DNA from: Stictocephala bisonia
Lineage: Eukaryota; Arthropoda; Insecta; Hemiptera; Membracidae
DNA length: 64,000 nucleotides
Direction: 5' to 3'
Assembly (NCBI GenBank): GCA_035578905.1
Contig: JAQJVL010000753.1
Span: 1-64,000 of the forward strand
Shown piece by piece: positions 47,714 to 58,465 of this stretch. Made by a program: the position numbers and the translations under genes. The notes under the pieces are model-generated. The model was not told the origin of the DNA and did no database searches. It was given only the letters and a program-made list of their open reading frames with translations. Every line of letters begins with the position of its first letter. Position 1 is the first letter of the stretch.

Positions 47714-47917
47714 TAACTTATTTAAGAAAATCTCAAAAATTCCAATAAAATATTTATTTCGTGAGGCCTTTCGCCTACAATGTAGGCATCGTCAGACATC
47801 AACAAAAAAAATTAGAATTGAATTAGAATTGATGTCTGACGATGCCTACATTGTAGGCGAAAGGCCTCACGAAATAAATATTTTATTGGAATTTTTGAGA
47901 TTTTCTTAAATAAGTTA
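47714..47917. repeat. Perfect 204-bp inverted repeat (89-bp arms, 26-base loop)
   Basis: 47,714-47,802 and 47,829-47,917 are exact reverse complements with no mismatch; the loop holds two ATTAGAATTGA copies. Each arm carries an inner stem GCCTAC/GTAGGC. The palindrome explains the 72-codon ORF at 47,691-47,909. Perfect arms mean a very recent origin or ongoing conversion, or an artefact. Confidence 0.97.
47834..47871 (+). ncRNA. Hammerhead-ribozyme-like core in the palindrome arm
   Basis: CTGACGA (47,836-47,842) fits the CUGANGA core. A 6-bp stem GCCTAC/GTAGGC (47,844-47,849 with 47,853-47,858) follows, then GAAA (47,859-47,862). The palindromic AGGCCT (47,862-47,867) could act as a minimal stem III ending in the U before C at 47,868, the expected cleavage position. 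The next ACG can pair weakly with the UGU just before CUGA (one G-U). An extra U at 47,843 and a 3-bp stem I weaken the case. The opposite arm encodes the same motif on the minus strand. Confidence 0.35.
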
Positions 47918-49052
47918 TGTCCAAATTTTTTAATAAATATGTACCTGTGATGTTTAAAAAACATTAGACAAGCATGTTATAGTTTTATATTACACAAAAT
48001 ATAAAATTAATTATGTATTAAATAGACATTCGACTTTATATTTCAAAACAAAAGGCGTTATCATGATTATCAAAAACATAGTTAAGTATATTTTTACATT
48101 CGTTTTATTGGAAGTAATAGGAATTTTATTGTAATACGTTTTTACAACTAATCGAATTTACGTATCCTACTTTTACATGTTTTTCTTTAAAATCACATCA
48201 TGCATTGATTGGTGTTTTATACAGCTTACACGATCAACGATTTTACGCTACGTAGTGATTTTTATCATTTATTACGTAGTGATCTTATTGATGATTTATT
48301 TAAATGGATGAGCAAGTATCAAAGGCTACTTTCATTTTGTTAATTTTAGTGACTGCCTTTATAGAAGAATAATGATAACATATATTTAAGTTTAAAATAT
48401 TGTACTACTTGCCATTTTATTGTAAATAAAATAATTTCACTTTAGCGTTATCAACATTTCTTGAATATTGGGATGATTTTTGTATACCACATAAATAATT
48501 AATAACTTTATTGATGTAATATGTAATTAAATTTGATATGTTATAAAAATAGAGTGGTTTATTTACCTTCTTGATAAAAAATTCAAAAAATAATAAAAAT
48601 ATTTTTAAAACTTATAATTTTTAATGTTTCTACCCTCAGTCGAATTTGTTTGTTTTTTTAGTAAAATATTAATAAACAAAGTAGTATTTTTATCAAATAT
48701 GATATACATTAAAAAGTTTAAATTCGATTATCTTTATTCAGTAATGATTATTATCATTTCAGTTTGTATATTTATGTCACTTCTTTACAGTACAACAACA
48801 CTGTATGTTTCTTGGAACAGATACAATGTTTTTGACGTCTTGTTTTTATTTTTAGTATATATTAAAATTAACTTCTTAAGTTAAACGCAAGAAAGCACCA
48901 TGTGAGACGCCAATTAATGTCTCAATACAAATGTATCCTTAAGAAATGATATGTATATTACCATCCAAAAACTGCTGGACTGTTAATTCTTATAACATTT
49001 AAATTCAAGTAACACAACACCACTGTAATCTAAACTTAAAAGTGGAAAGTGA
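47918..49052. other. AT-rich, nothing recognised
   Basis: The 86-codon hydrophobic ORF at 48,624-48,884 has no recognisable family and AT-rich composition. Confidence 0.3.
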
Positions 49053-49054
49053 CA

Positions 49055-49264
49055 ACTTGGAAGGTGATACGTGGGCTGGAAATTTAAGTCAACATAATGT
49101 GTGAAGTAAAACAGACTCGGGTGTCAGGCGTTGTTATGTTTGGTGTCTTCCCCGTGTAAAGATAAACAGAAGGTTCTTCAGTCATGTGTTGATGAGATAA
49201 CTCGGTAGGAGATACGTGAGTTGGAAATCCAAGTCCACATAATGTGTGAAGTAAAACAGACTTC
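49055..49264. repeat. Two-copy tandem duplication, spacing 145 bp
   Basis: GATACGTG (49,066 and 49,211) followed by TTGGAAAT-like sequence, AAGTC.ACATAATGTGTGAAG and TAAAACAGACT in both copies. Confidence 0.75.
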
Positions 49265-51806
49265 CATCAGTCGAGATTGGTGCAGAAACTTCTTCAAAAC
49301 TGATGACACTGCCTTGCCTCTACAGACTTAAAACAATAAATACTCTTTTAAACGCACGGCATAGACGCACGTACATCAGGCAGGGAAAACTCCTGAACTG
49401 GGTAACACAGAATGGTGTTTTCCGAACATCCTCCCTTTCTGGCTGATCAAACCTAACCTAACCTAATGATACTCATGGATGCTGTCCACGGCCTCTACCA
49501 CCATATATTCTTTACTGCATAGCCACGTGCGGATGTAAAATTAAATGAGGTCTGTTGAGATAATCATGAGATAATAATATTAACTAAATATTTGTTACGC
49601 TCTGGTTGGTAGTACTGCAGTATAATATGTAAGAAATGTACTTGATTATGTAACTTTATTATTATAATACACCTCAGTCGGAAACTATTCAAATGTATAA
49701 GAATTTTTTTATTTATTTTTGAAAGAATAAAAACGTTAAAAATTTGTTTATCAACGTAGTCGTGAAGGATCCAGTAACTATCCCTGTATGAATATATAAA
49801 TTCCATGGGTATACAATTCGTAATAAAGAATATATGTGCTTCATGCATCAATGTGATTATGTGCTCATATAGAATTCTGTACCTGGTAACGTGGTAGCCA
49901 GGTCCTCCGGGAGCTGCATGTCAGGACATGTTGGGATAACCATTGCTACCAACCACATTATCTAATCACTGAATAAATCAGTTTACCCATGATTATGAAT
50001 ATTTTACACGTTATTAATAAATAACATTGAAGATAAATTGTTCTGTATATTGGTAAACAAAGCAGTTTCATTTAATTTAATGTAATTTGGTTGTAGATAA
50101 GAGTTATCTTATAAAATGTGCATCATCATAATCTCTTCATTTTGATGTGTTCAGTGACTTTTCAAACCAAAATCAAAATCTAAATAACCATAGGAAGCAA
50201 ATACAGCCTCCTAGAACTGTTACTATTTAATTTTTTTTTACCTTGCATATAATTTTACTTTAATATGATTATTTTTTTTATTTTAAATTAAAAATTAGCT
50301 CTAATACTGTGATTTATGAAAGTTATAATAAACGTAACTTAAACAATATAACAGCTTTAACATTGTTTTACAGTCTTTTAATTTGAAATGTATAAGCAAA
50401 ACTAACGGGTTTAAGGCTACTCATATATACCCCCATAATCCAAACTATTTATAAATAATTGATCATCAATACACCATACCACTCACTGACTTGAAGTTCT
50501 GTTTACGTGAAGTGTAGTGTTTTGTATTATCATTATATGTAATCAATTGAACTGACATACTTCATTGTCTTTTCAACTTTATGACTTTTAGTTTGATAAA
50601 TTGGAAACAGATAGTAACGTTGTTTGGATACTTAAATTTCAATTTAATTGGATGCATTTAACGTAATAATCTACAACAGAAGTGGAGAATCAAGGTATAA
50701 TTTTTGTATTTGTAATTGGATGTGACATTAAAAAGGAATCCATGAATGGAGAGAATCTCAAAACAGGTGAATGATGGATGTAAAATGGATAATGGAAAAC
50801 GTTTAAGAATCACGTGATATGAGATTAAATATAACTTTAATTTCACATAACTTACATCCCTTTACTGTACTTTGCTTATAGCCACAAAACGTGTATTTGG
50901 CCTTTTATATTACTACCCATACTTTAATTTATACAATTTTGTTTTCATCATAATAATGATTTTAGGAAAATAATCTTAAATACAAATTTGATATTTTAAA
51001 TAAAACAGTACTTAAACAACTTTACAAGAACTAATATGGATTTTCTTGCAGGTGCATGAAGATCAACATCTGAATTATTATTTCCAAGCAAAGTTATAAA
51101 ATCCTTGTTTTTATCCACAATTCTATAATTCCTTTGTCGGTTTTTTTTTTAAGTTAAGACACATATATGTCAAAGGGAAAATCGTGGTCTGTAATGCACT
51201 TAAAATACCTCAACATTGGTTTAATCAAATCGGCAGTGTCTGTCAACGTATTCATATCCTCCCAATTCATTCCCCAATTAGTTTGAGTTTATGAATTGCT
51301 TTTTATACTAACATACCAATTTTAGAATAAATATGATAACAAGTTATTACATGGTCATTTAATGACATAAGAAATCAGCCAACTAGAAATTAATTACAAG
51401 TAAATAATAAATTGTAGTCAAATTCGGAATGTAGTGCAATAAAATTGTAAAAAAATAAATATTGTGATTTTTTCTAATCATAAACTACGCTGTTATACTG
51501 TAAAAGCATAACTAGTTTATAATTTCTTAGACACAACTAGACTATTCATGGAAACGTTTGTAGGTTTTCATAAAACACAAATAAATTATTCTATAACTGT
51601 TTTATTTTACTATAATTGGGCCGGGTTTAAAACGACCTGCAGGGTATTTTTAGCGCACGTAGGGGTTCCAGTATGAGAGGGGATGAAGTCTAGTTGGTGT
51701 GAGGGACGATAGTGTTGTGAGTGGGGACAACGGGCGCAATCAGTAGGTGAAGTTGTGGTTACGATGCGCCTGGCACTTCATCTCCTTCGCTCCCTTTGTT
51801 TGTAGG
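49265..51806. other. AT-rich; GC-richer island at 51,615-51,800
   Basis: CCTAACCTAACCTAA lies near 49,451. The patch at 51,615-51,800 (GTGAGGGACGATAG, GTGAGTGGGGACAACGGGCG) has unusual GC but no motif I can name. Confidence 0.3.
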
Positions 51807-52097
51807 TTATTTTAAAGGTAATAAATAAAGAGCTTGAATTACAGCAGTCACTGCAATACAGTCATAATCTTGTATATTGTAGTTTTTGTAGTTATTATCA
51901 ATCATACTGAAGTTGACTATTACGTTCTTGCTCGATCTATCATGTCTTATACAATTAGCAAAGCACATCTCAGGTTCTTTTCCCTTTATGTTATGTTCCA
52001 ACAGTACTAGATTCCAGTTCCCTCCACGTTCTTTGCCCGCATATGGAGGCGGAGCTTCCCATTGCGTATCCATGACGACATAATGTTGAAGTGTCAC
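51807..52097 (-). CDS. Unassigned 96-codon ORF
   Basis: An ATG-started frame with fairly balanced residue composition in its N-terminal half (WEAPPPYAGKERGGNW; EPEMCFANCIRHDRSS), unlike the low-complexity ORFs around it. No family is recognised, no splice context is evident, and it is not covered by a repeat identified here. It may be chance or a transposon relic. Confidence 0.12.
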   Translation of the reverse strand: MTLQHYVVMDTQWEAPPPYAGKERGGNWNLVLLEHNIKGKEPEMCFANCIRHDRSSKNVIVNFSMIDNNYKNYNIQDYDCIAVTAVIQALYLLPLK

Positions 52098-52469
52098 GTC
52101 GGTTCAGTGGTGGGATAAGACTAATTTTATCTCTCACTTAATTACTAGCTTTATCTCTCTCACACAGGTTCCTTAATAAGGACGCAATCATCTTTGAACT
52201 TTATATAGATGTTATCCAGTAGGAACTATGCATTTTTCATATATAAGTTATAATAATATGTAAATAAACATAAACTTAAAAATAATAACAATAAATATGT
52301 TTCCAAACCATATAATCAATAACATGTCACTGCAGTTAAACAAGTTACTCTTAAAGTTTCAAATGTATTTCTTGAATGATTGCAATTCTCTTAATATCTG
52401 CAGTCTTAAAACCGAAGTGATTAGTAGAGATTTTGCATTAGTCTGTGAGGGACGTGCTTAGTAATTCAA

Positions 52470-52540
52470 GTGGAACGACTGGTATTGGAAAAGATCCTTG
52501 AGGGTTTTCCAATACCACAACTTCCTTAACATCCACCAAA
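52470..52540 (+). repeat. Short hairpin repeat, best copy
   Basis: TGGTATTGGAAAA (52,480-52,492) and TTTTCCAATACCA (52,505-52,517) form a perfect 13-bp stem with a 12-base loop, followed by CAACTTCCTTAACATCC, the tail shared with the copies at 26.26 and 30.21 kb. Confidence 0.7.
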
Positions 52541-52805
52541 GTAGACTGAGTCAGACCTTTATATTTCACAGAAGCTTTGTTTCAGCTGATTTCACGAGAG
52601 ATTTACAAATACCACCAGATATATTTGATAATATTATACTTTTTTCAAATGTTATGGGTTAATAAAGCGTCATAAATCATTATGAAAATGTGTCCTTAAT
52701 ATAAAAATATGAACAAACTTATTTATACAAATTATACTATTTAAACTACTATATTTTTAGCATTTTTATTCTAATGCTACATATATATATATATGGACGG
52801 AATGC

Positions 52806-52882
52806 GGAGGGCAAGGTCCAAGGTTCGAATCCCCACTGAGCCAACGGTTGGTACTTCACTCGTTGAATAAATTTTACGTCTG
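52806..52882 (+). mobile_element. tRNA-derived SINE, second family, 5'-truncated copy
   Basis: GGTTCGAATCC (52,822-52,832) is a perfect B box. CCAACGGTTGGTACTTCACTC and GTTGAATAAATTTTACG match the copy at 21.25 kb on the opposite strand. The A box is lost; an (AT)n run at 52,780-52,794 abuts the 5' side. Confidence 0.75.
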
Positions 52883-53304
52883 TAAGCCCATTTCAAATAG
52901 TGAGTGAAGTTAGAAAAATTTTTTTATTTAAAAATAGTATTTTGTTACTATTAAAACAGTTGTGGATGAAAAACAATTATTGCAATAAAATGCATATAAG
53001 TAATAAAATATTTCATAATTTTAACACATATTTTCACAAAAGTAAGGAAGATAATATTTCTTACAATTTATCACAAAATATTAAAACTAATAAACGTAAG
53101 AGTTTATTACGCTAAATTGTATAATATTTGAAATACCTGGCATCATTTTAAAGAAATGTTTACAAACCAGGTGCTAAAAACTGTCAGAACTCTATAGAAG
53201 TAGGTTTTTCAAATAGCGTCATCTTCAAAAATAAAAATTCATCTTTTACATATCTCTGATATTGTTAGATTGTTTAGTCTTAAAAATAGGAAGAGATAGA
53301 GATG

Positions 53305-53835
53305 TACATCTATGGGTGGGTTCATCTTCACTAGTATACGTGTTTGGGTGGGTGAGTGAATACCACTGTAGTGTGTGTGGATGGGTTCATCACCACTGTA
53401 GTCTACGTGTTTGGGTGGGTGAGTGATTCAACTGTAGTGTGTGGGTGGGTTTATCACCACTGTAGTCTACGTGTTTGGTGGGTGAGTGAATGCCACTTTA
53501 GTGTGTGTGGGTGGGTTCATCACCACTGTAGTCTACGTGTTTGGTGGGTGAGTGAATGCCACTGTAGTCTACGTGTTTGGGTGGGTGAGTGAATTCAACT
53601 GTAGTGTGGGGGTGGGTTCATCACCACTGTAGTCTATGTGTTTGGTGGGTGAGTGAATGCCACTGTAGTGTGTGTGGGTGGGTTCAACATCACTGTAGTC
53701 TGTGTGTTTGGTGGGTGAGTGAATACCACTCTAGTGTGTGGGTGGGATCATCACCACTAGTCTACGTGTTTGGGTGGGTGAGTGAATACCACTGTAGTGT
53801 ATGGGTGGGTTCATTACCACTGTAGTATTCGTGTT
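53305..53835 (-). repeat. Composite minisatellite related to the 36-bp family
   Basis: Alternates a 36-37-bp unit (ACCACTGTAGTCTACGTGTT, TGGGTGGGTGAGTGAAT) with a 30-bp unit (GCCACTGTAGTGTGTG, TGGGTGGGTTCATC), giving a higher-order period of about 65-68 bp. CCACTGTA, CTACGTGT and GGGTGGGT correspond to the array 3 unit. The ORFs at 53,356 and 53,589 are repeat translations. Confidence 0.85.
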
Positions 53836-54289
53836 TTTGTATTATATAATAAATATTAAAATTATCTTTGTATTTGTCGTGAAATGAGGGGTTCCGTTTA
53901 AAAATTATATGAGAGAGCCGCCCAAATCAGAACACAGTAAATTATGATATTTATATAATATTTTTTTTAATATGAAACATTAAGCCCTAATTAACTAATC
54001 ATTTTGATAACTCTTCAATTCAAGATGTTATGGATGAAAAGTGATTATTTTGAAATCACTCCAAATATTACCGTGATGATATTCAAAAGAGAACGCTTAC
54101 ATTTAGTTTAATTACAACATATGAGCATATGTTCATGGCAGTTGCATGAGTAAAAATATATACAAATATCACACCTAATAAAAAGTTAGCAATAGGCCAA
54201 TTTATTGGAAACATACCTTGTTTTGACACCACAAAAAACCTACTGAAATTTGTAGGTGTATTTCATAAATTCTGTATATCGGAAACATC
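53836..54289. other. AT-rich, nothing recognised
   Basis: A small CCTACTGAAATTTGTAGG-like hairpin sits near 54,239-54,257. Confidence 0.35.
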
Positions 54290-54416
54290 CAGATATGAGT
54301 TGTGTTGTTAAGCTTCAGTTGTTTCATAGGTAGTAACAAAAGCCGATAACAAGGTTCAATTTGAGAACTGATGGTCTACTGAAGTTTTATAGCCTTGTGT
54401 CCACGTTTGTCAATTG
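54290..54416 (+). repeat. Dispersed repeat, copy 1 of an inverted pair (with 60,601-60,723)
   Basis: CCAGATATGAGTTGTG, TTAAGCTTCAGTTGTTTCAT, AGGTAGTAACAAAAGCCGAT, CTGATGGTCTACTGAA and TTGTGTCCACGTTTGT recur in reverse complement 6.2 kb away. Confidence 0.85.
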
Positions 54417-54719
54417 AATAAAAATAATGAATCAATGTTATAAGACTATGTATTATATAAGTAAATAATCATTTATTTTACTATGAAAACTCTGATATGA
54501 CATTTTTATCAAAGGATTAGTAAGAATAAATTACAAGTTACTATAGATAATATCAATGTTTCAACGTGTTTTGGTATAATGATTATTACAAACGATTATT
54601 ATTTTATTCTTATAGCTTATTATTTATTTTTTGTATCAATGGTATGATACTTAATTTAAAAACACTTACTTAATGTATGTATATTTAACATGTAACTGTG
54701 ATAAATTGCTAAAACTTGA

Positions 54720-55622
54720 GAGATTTGTGGTAAAAGATGGTTGAATTATCGGAAGGGATAAACTGTGAGCTTAATCGTTTGAAGGAAATATCAACCCGAA
54801 GGGTGGATGCCCCATATGATGATCGACTTAAAACCCCAGCGGTCAATCTATCTGGTTCAATACTTCGTAGACTAAATATTTTAGAAAATTTTACCAGAAA
54901 ATATTCGTAAAATCAAAGATAAAAGTCAAAGATAACAGCCAACAATTCAATAGGTATTGATTGCCTAAAGTTAACAGATCAATTTATCGCCATTCTTTCA
55001 ATTATTTAGGTCCAAAATACTTCAATCAATTACCAGATGAGGTAAAAAGCACCAATAATCTGAAAAAATTCTGTAAAAATCTTATTGCTTGGCTTTTTTC
55101 TCTACAAAATATAGAGTTCCTAAATGATGTTTTGCAGTAATGATTGTATTGGTGATATTGACTTGTAAAAAATTAAATTTGATAAGTTCTTCTCTATTGT
55201 ATTAATTCACTTTGTAGGCATCATTTAAATATTAAATTTCTATTAATATAACAATTTATAAGTACCATATATATATAACTAGATGTTAAAAATACCGTTT
55301 TATTTGTTTAGAATTTCTTATAAATTATAAATTATGTACTAAATTGTAAATATGTTTTTGGTTACCATTAATACTGTTTCATGTTGTCATGCTCCTAAGA
55401 TGCCACACATACCACAGGGGCGTTTATATGTCATTTTATTAAGTTCCATGCAGCTAGACTCACATTGTAAATTATGTTTTTAAAATGTTTTATATTTTGT
55501 AGAACTGGCCATAGTACTAGTAAACGTGGCCAGTCATTTTCCAAACCATGCACATGTTGATTTTTTATATATTTATTAATTGGAAAATAAATCATTTATT
55601 CATTTATTCATTTATTCATTCA
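54720..55622 (+). pseudogene. CR1/jockey-type LINE 3' end: ORF2 C-terminus and 3' UTR
   Basis: 54,973-55,140 encodes RHSFNYLGPKYFNQLPDEVK then KKFCKNLIAWLF and a stop at 55,138-55,140. This is the conserved C-terminal signature after the reverse transcriptase domain in CR1/L2/jockey-type LINEs (commonly R.SF.Y.GP..WN.LP). Sequence upstream to about 54,720 is frameshifted and not readable. A 480-base 3' UTR follows and ends in (ATTTATTC)n at 55,590-55,620, a LINE-type tail microsatellite. Severely 5'-truncated and inactive. Confidence 0.75.
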
Positions 55623-55697
55623 CCATTTTTTATTCCTTTTTGTGAAATAATTTGAGTTGCAGCCTACCGTTATTTGTTCATACACTCCTTAGCGGAA

Positions 55698-55770
55698 GAG
55701 AGAGAAACTCCCTAATTGAGGGAGAAACTCCCTAATTGAGGGAAAAACTCCCTAATTGAGGGAGAAACTC
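55698..55770. repeat. 20-bp tandem repeat, about 3.6 units
   Basis: GGAGAAACTCCCTAATTGAG is repeated with one A/G change; each unit can form CTCCC/GGGAG. Confidence 0.95.
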
Positions 55771-56344
55771 GGAACAACTAAATCATATTACAGAATCTTA
55801 CGCCAAATAATTTTGTTTACGCCGAAAATGTTTTGTAAAGTGATAAATATTTTCTGTAAATCAGTATTTGACAAATTACATTTGTTCAAACGTATCCTTT
55901 GGCACAGGATCGAATCATTGACCGGAAGTGTTTATCAGTTACAAACACATTGAACTGTACTGGTTTTCCCACGAATACTATCTTAATAAAATACCCCACA
56001 GATTGTCCAGTTTCCTACATTCGTATCACTTATGGCTCTGCTGATTTCATAATTACTATCCCTTTTTTCTGTTATTTTACGATTTAATAAAATTCAATAA
56101 CCTCATTAACGTGAAATCAATATATAGGTAAATTATTTTTGACATTTCCTTATTATTGTTGTGAACTATATGAAAGTAGAAATATATAACAAAGAGCTTT
56201 TCTCAATTGATCTTAGCTGTCATAAGTCATTTTCAACGATGATTTAAAGTACATTGGTTCACGATATGCAATCAATGAACTAATTTGTAAAATTCGAACA
56301 AATGTATGATATTTATTGCACTTTTAACAATAATTAATTTTAGG
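55771..56344. other. AT-rich, nothing recognised
   Basis: Two small ORFs (55,756; 55,899) without features. The stretch ends in a TTAATTTTAG acceptor-like sequence at 56,335-56,344. Confidence 0.3.
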
Positions 56345-56551
56345 AACTCCTGATTTAATAATATGTGGAAACCAGACTGTTTAGTCAAGTTTTTTGATTA
56401 TATAATTATTCTAGTCACTCTCACAATTCACTTGTGTTTAAACTCAGCAGATTATACCAAGAAGAAGGGGGAGGTACATAAAAGGAAATATCTTCCAGGA
56501 TATGAGCTGGTGGTTCCTACATCAGTGATGTTTGATCAGAAATCTGTTTAA
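56345..56551 (+). CDS. Candidate exon encoding a signal peptide and basic secreted N-terminus
   Basis: An acceptor-like TTAATTTTAG precedes 18 noncoding bases (in-frame TGA) and an ATG at 56,363. The frame gives a short charged start, a hydrophobic core (YIIILVTLTIHLCL), a small-residue site (NSA) and a basic segment KKKGEVHKRKYLPGYELVVP. This has the architecture of a secreted-protein first coding exon. YELVVP recalls the start of reprolysin (ADAM/ADAMTS) propeptides, but that is a guess from one short string. Possible donors are GTACAT at 56,474 and GTGATG at 56,525; the frame otherwise ends at 56,551. Not in any repeat recognised here. Confidence 0.25.
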
Positions 56552-58110
56552 GAAAAATTATTAGTAAGTCTTAACACAGTCTATATTAGTTTACTGTCTG
56601 ATCATAATACTTTCTGAACAATATTTAAGAAATTTAATGATTTGTGTTTTCAAAACTGACTATAAAAATCGTCTGATAAGAGTTTCTTTTCACATTATAT
56701 CCTATTTTGATATTAGCAATGCTTTCATTTTAAACTTATAGTCCAGTCCAAGTCCTTAAAAATAGTAATACAAAAATATCTTAGTATAATCACATTCATT
56801 TTACTCTTAAAATAAGTAAAACAATTTGATATTTTGTAATCTATAACTGAAAACTTATCTTACTCTACGTAATAAAAGCATTTAGTCAACTTCAGGAAAT
56901 AATTATTTTCATGAAATGTTCAATACTATCAACATAACTTAACTTAATTATACTAATTTTTATCTTAAAGTACGTGTATTATGGTTTCATACTAATAGAT
57001 AATATTACTATGTCAATGTAACACGCAATATTTTTAATTTGTAAGAATACGCAAGTCTAAGTAAAAATAAAAGAAAAACTGGTTCCAATTAAATTTTACA
57101 AAATTGATTAACTGAAACAAATAATTATAACTTGGAATAATTATAGACCATAAGTGGTATAGATCTTTATAAAAAGAAACGAGTTCTTTTTTAAGTTCCG
57201 GATTTTATCAGTTACAAATTGATGTTCATAAGTTACTAATCAGATAAAATAATTCTAATTACAGAAAATTAAAAATGTTTCTCAGTAGATTATAGCTACA
57301 GACTAAATGGTTTCATACCGTAGTAACAAACTTAGAAACTACAGTCTGTATGTGCTTAAATATAACACAAGGGAATTGAATACGCTAATTAAAGTTCCAC
57401 ATCCTACAGGATATTCTTAAATAAACGTAGTTTTGTAATATAGTAAAATGAAGTAACGTTGTAAGTTTTAAAGTGACCAACGTTTTCATTATTACACATT
57501 ACAGTTAGTTTCTAACAAAGGTGTGATATGAAAAGGGGAGTAATTGTCATTAGCATTTGAAGTTGATATAAAAATAATCAAATTATTCCATTAATCCTAA
57601 TAATATTTTAGTCTATCTGTAGCAACACGTATAGTTTGGAAACAGTCTTTAAAATAATAAGTATTTGTGTATTAAAATAGTCTACGTAAAATACGAAGTT
57701 CTTATGTATCTGCGTACAAAATATTTTAATTTAAAGACCAAAATAATAAAACATTTTTTATTATTTTGTTAAAGGTACTGTAGTTTAAAATTTAAAGAAT
57801 ATTTTAACGCAAAACCTTTAGCTAATGATCATCAAGGTTAGATGATTTTCATGTTGTGAGGAGGGTATATTAAACTATCCAAACTTAGCTAGTCGTTGCT
57901 AAATTTGTTGTATTGAACATCAGTCCAGCAATATGTGAATTACTGTAAGAACAAATAATAAATTAGTGTAAATAAGTGAATTATTTTAAAAATAGAGCAT
58001 ATAGAATAATGATGATTAATTATCGAATCATTTTAGCGTTACATGTGGCACTAGTGGCCTAGTTCTGTAATCCAGCTACTTGGGGATAAAGTGTTGTGGA
58101 AATTGTACGT
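56552..58110. other. AT-rich, nothing recognised
   Basis: No ORF above 60 codons and no repeat identified. Confidence 0.35.
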
Positions 58111-58465
58111 GATAGCTTCCATGCTAGGTCCTCTTAATACTGACACGGCATCTGCTGAATGGTTGTCATCGATGTGGACGCTACTAGAGAAGTCCACGTT
58201 GGGTGGTAGTTAGATATTGTGTAGGAAAGAGAACTTCGTATCTGGCTTGTCATTTAGGTGAAAATCAGACCAATACACCGTGGTACAGATTCCACGTAAA
58301 GCTTTAGGTCCCCTTCTTGCCCTGGTTAGTGGGCTATTTATAAATGGCTCTTTCTAAGGAACAGTAGATCAGTTGATAACAATGACTACACTCGTTCATC
58401 TACACTTATCACACCAATTCACTTCTTATTTCCATCTATAAATCTGTGTCTTAACTGTGAATAAT
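58111..58465 (+). mobile_element. Modular SINE family, copy 7
   Basis: GATAGCTTCCATGCTAGGTCC, GGTTGTCATCGATGTGGAC, a CTACTAGAG hairpin loop, GTTGGGTGGTAGTTAG, ACAGATTCCACGTAAAGC, GGAACAGTAGATC and ACTCGTTCATCTACAC follow the copy 1 order; the end is CTGTGTCTTAAC. Confidence 0.75.
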
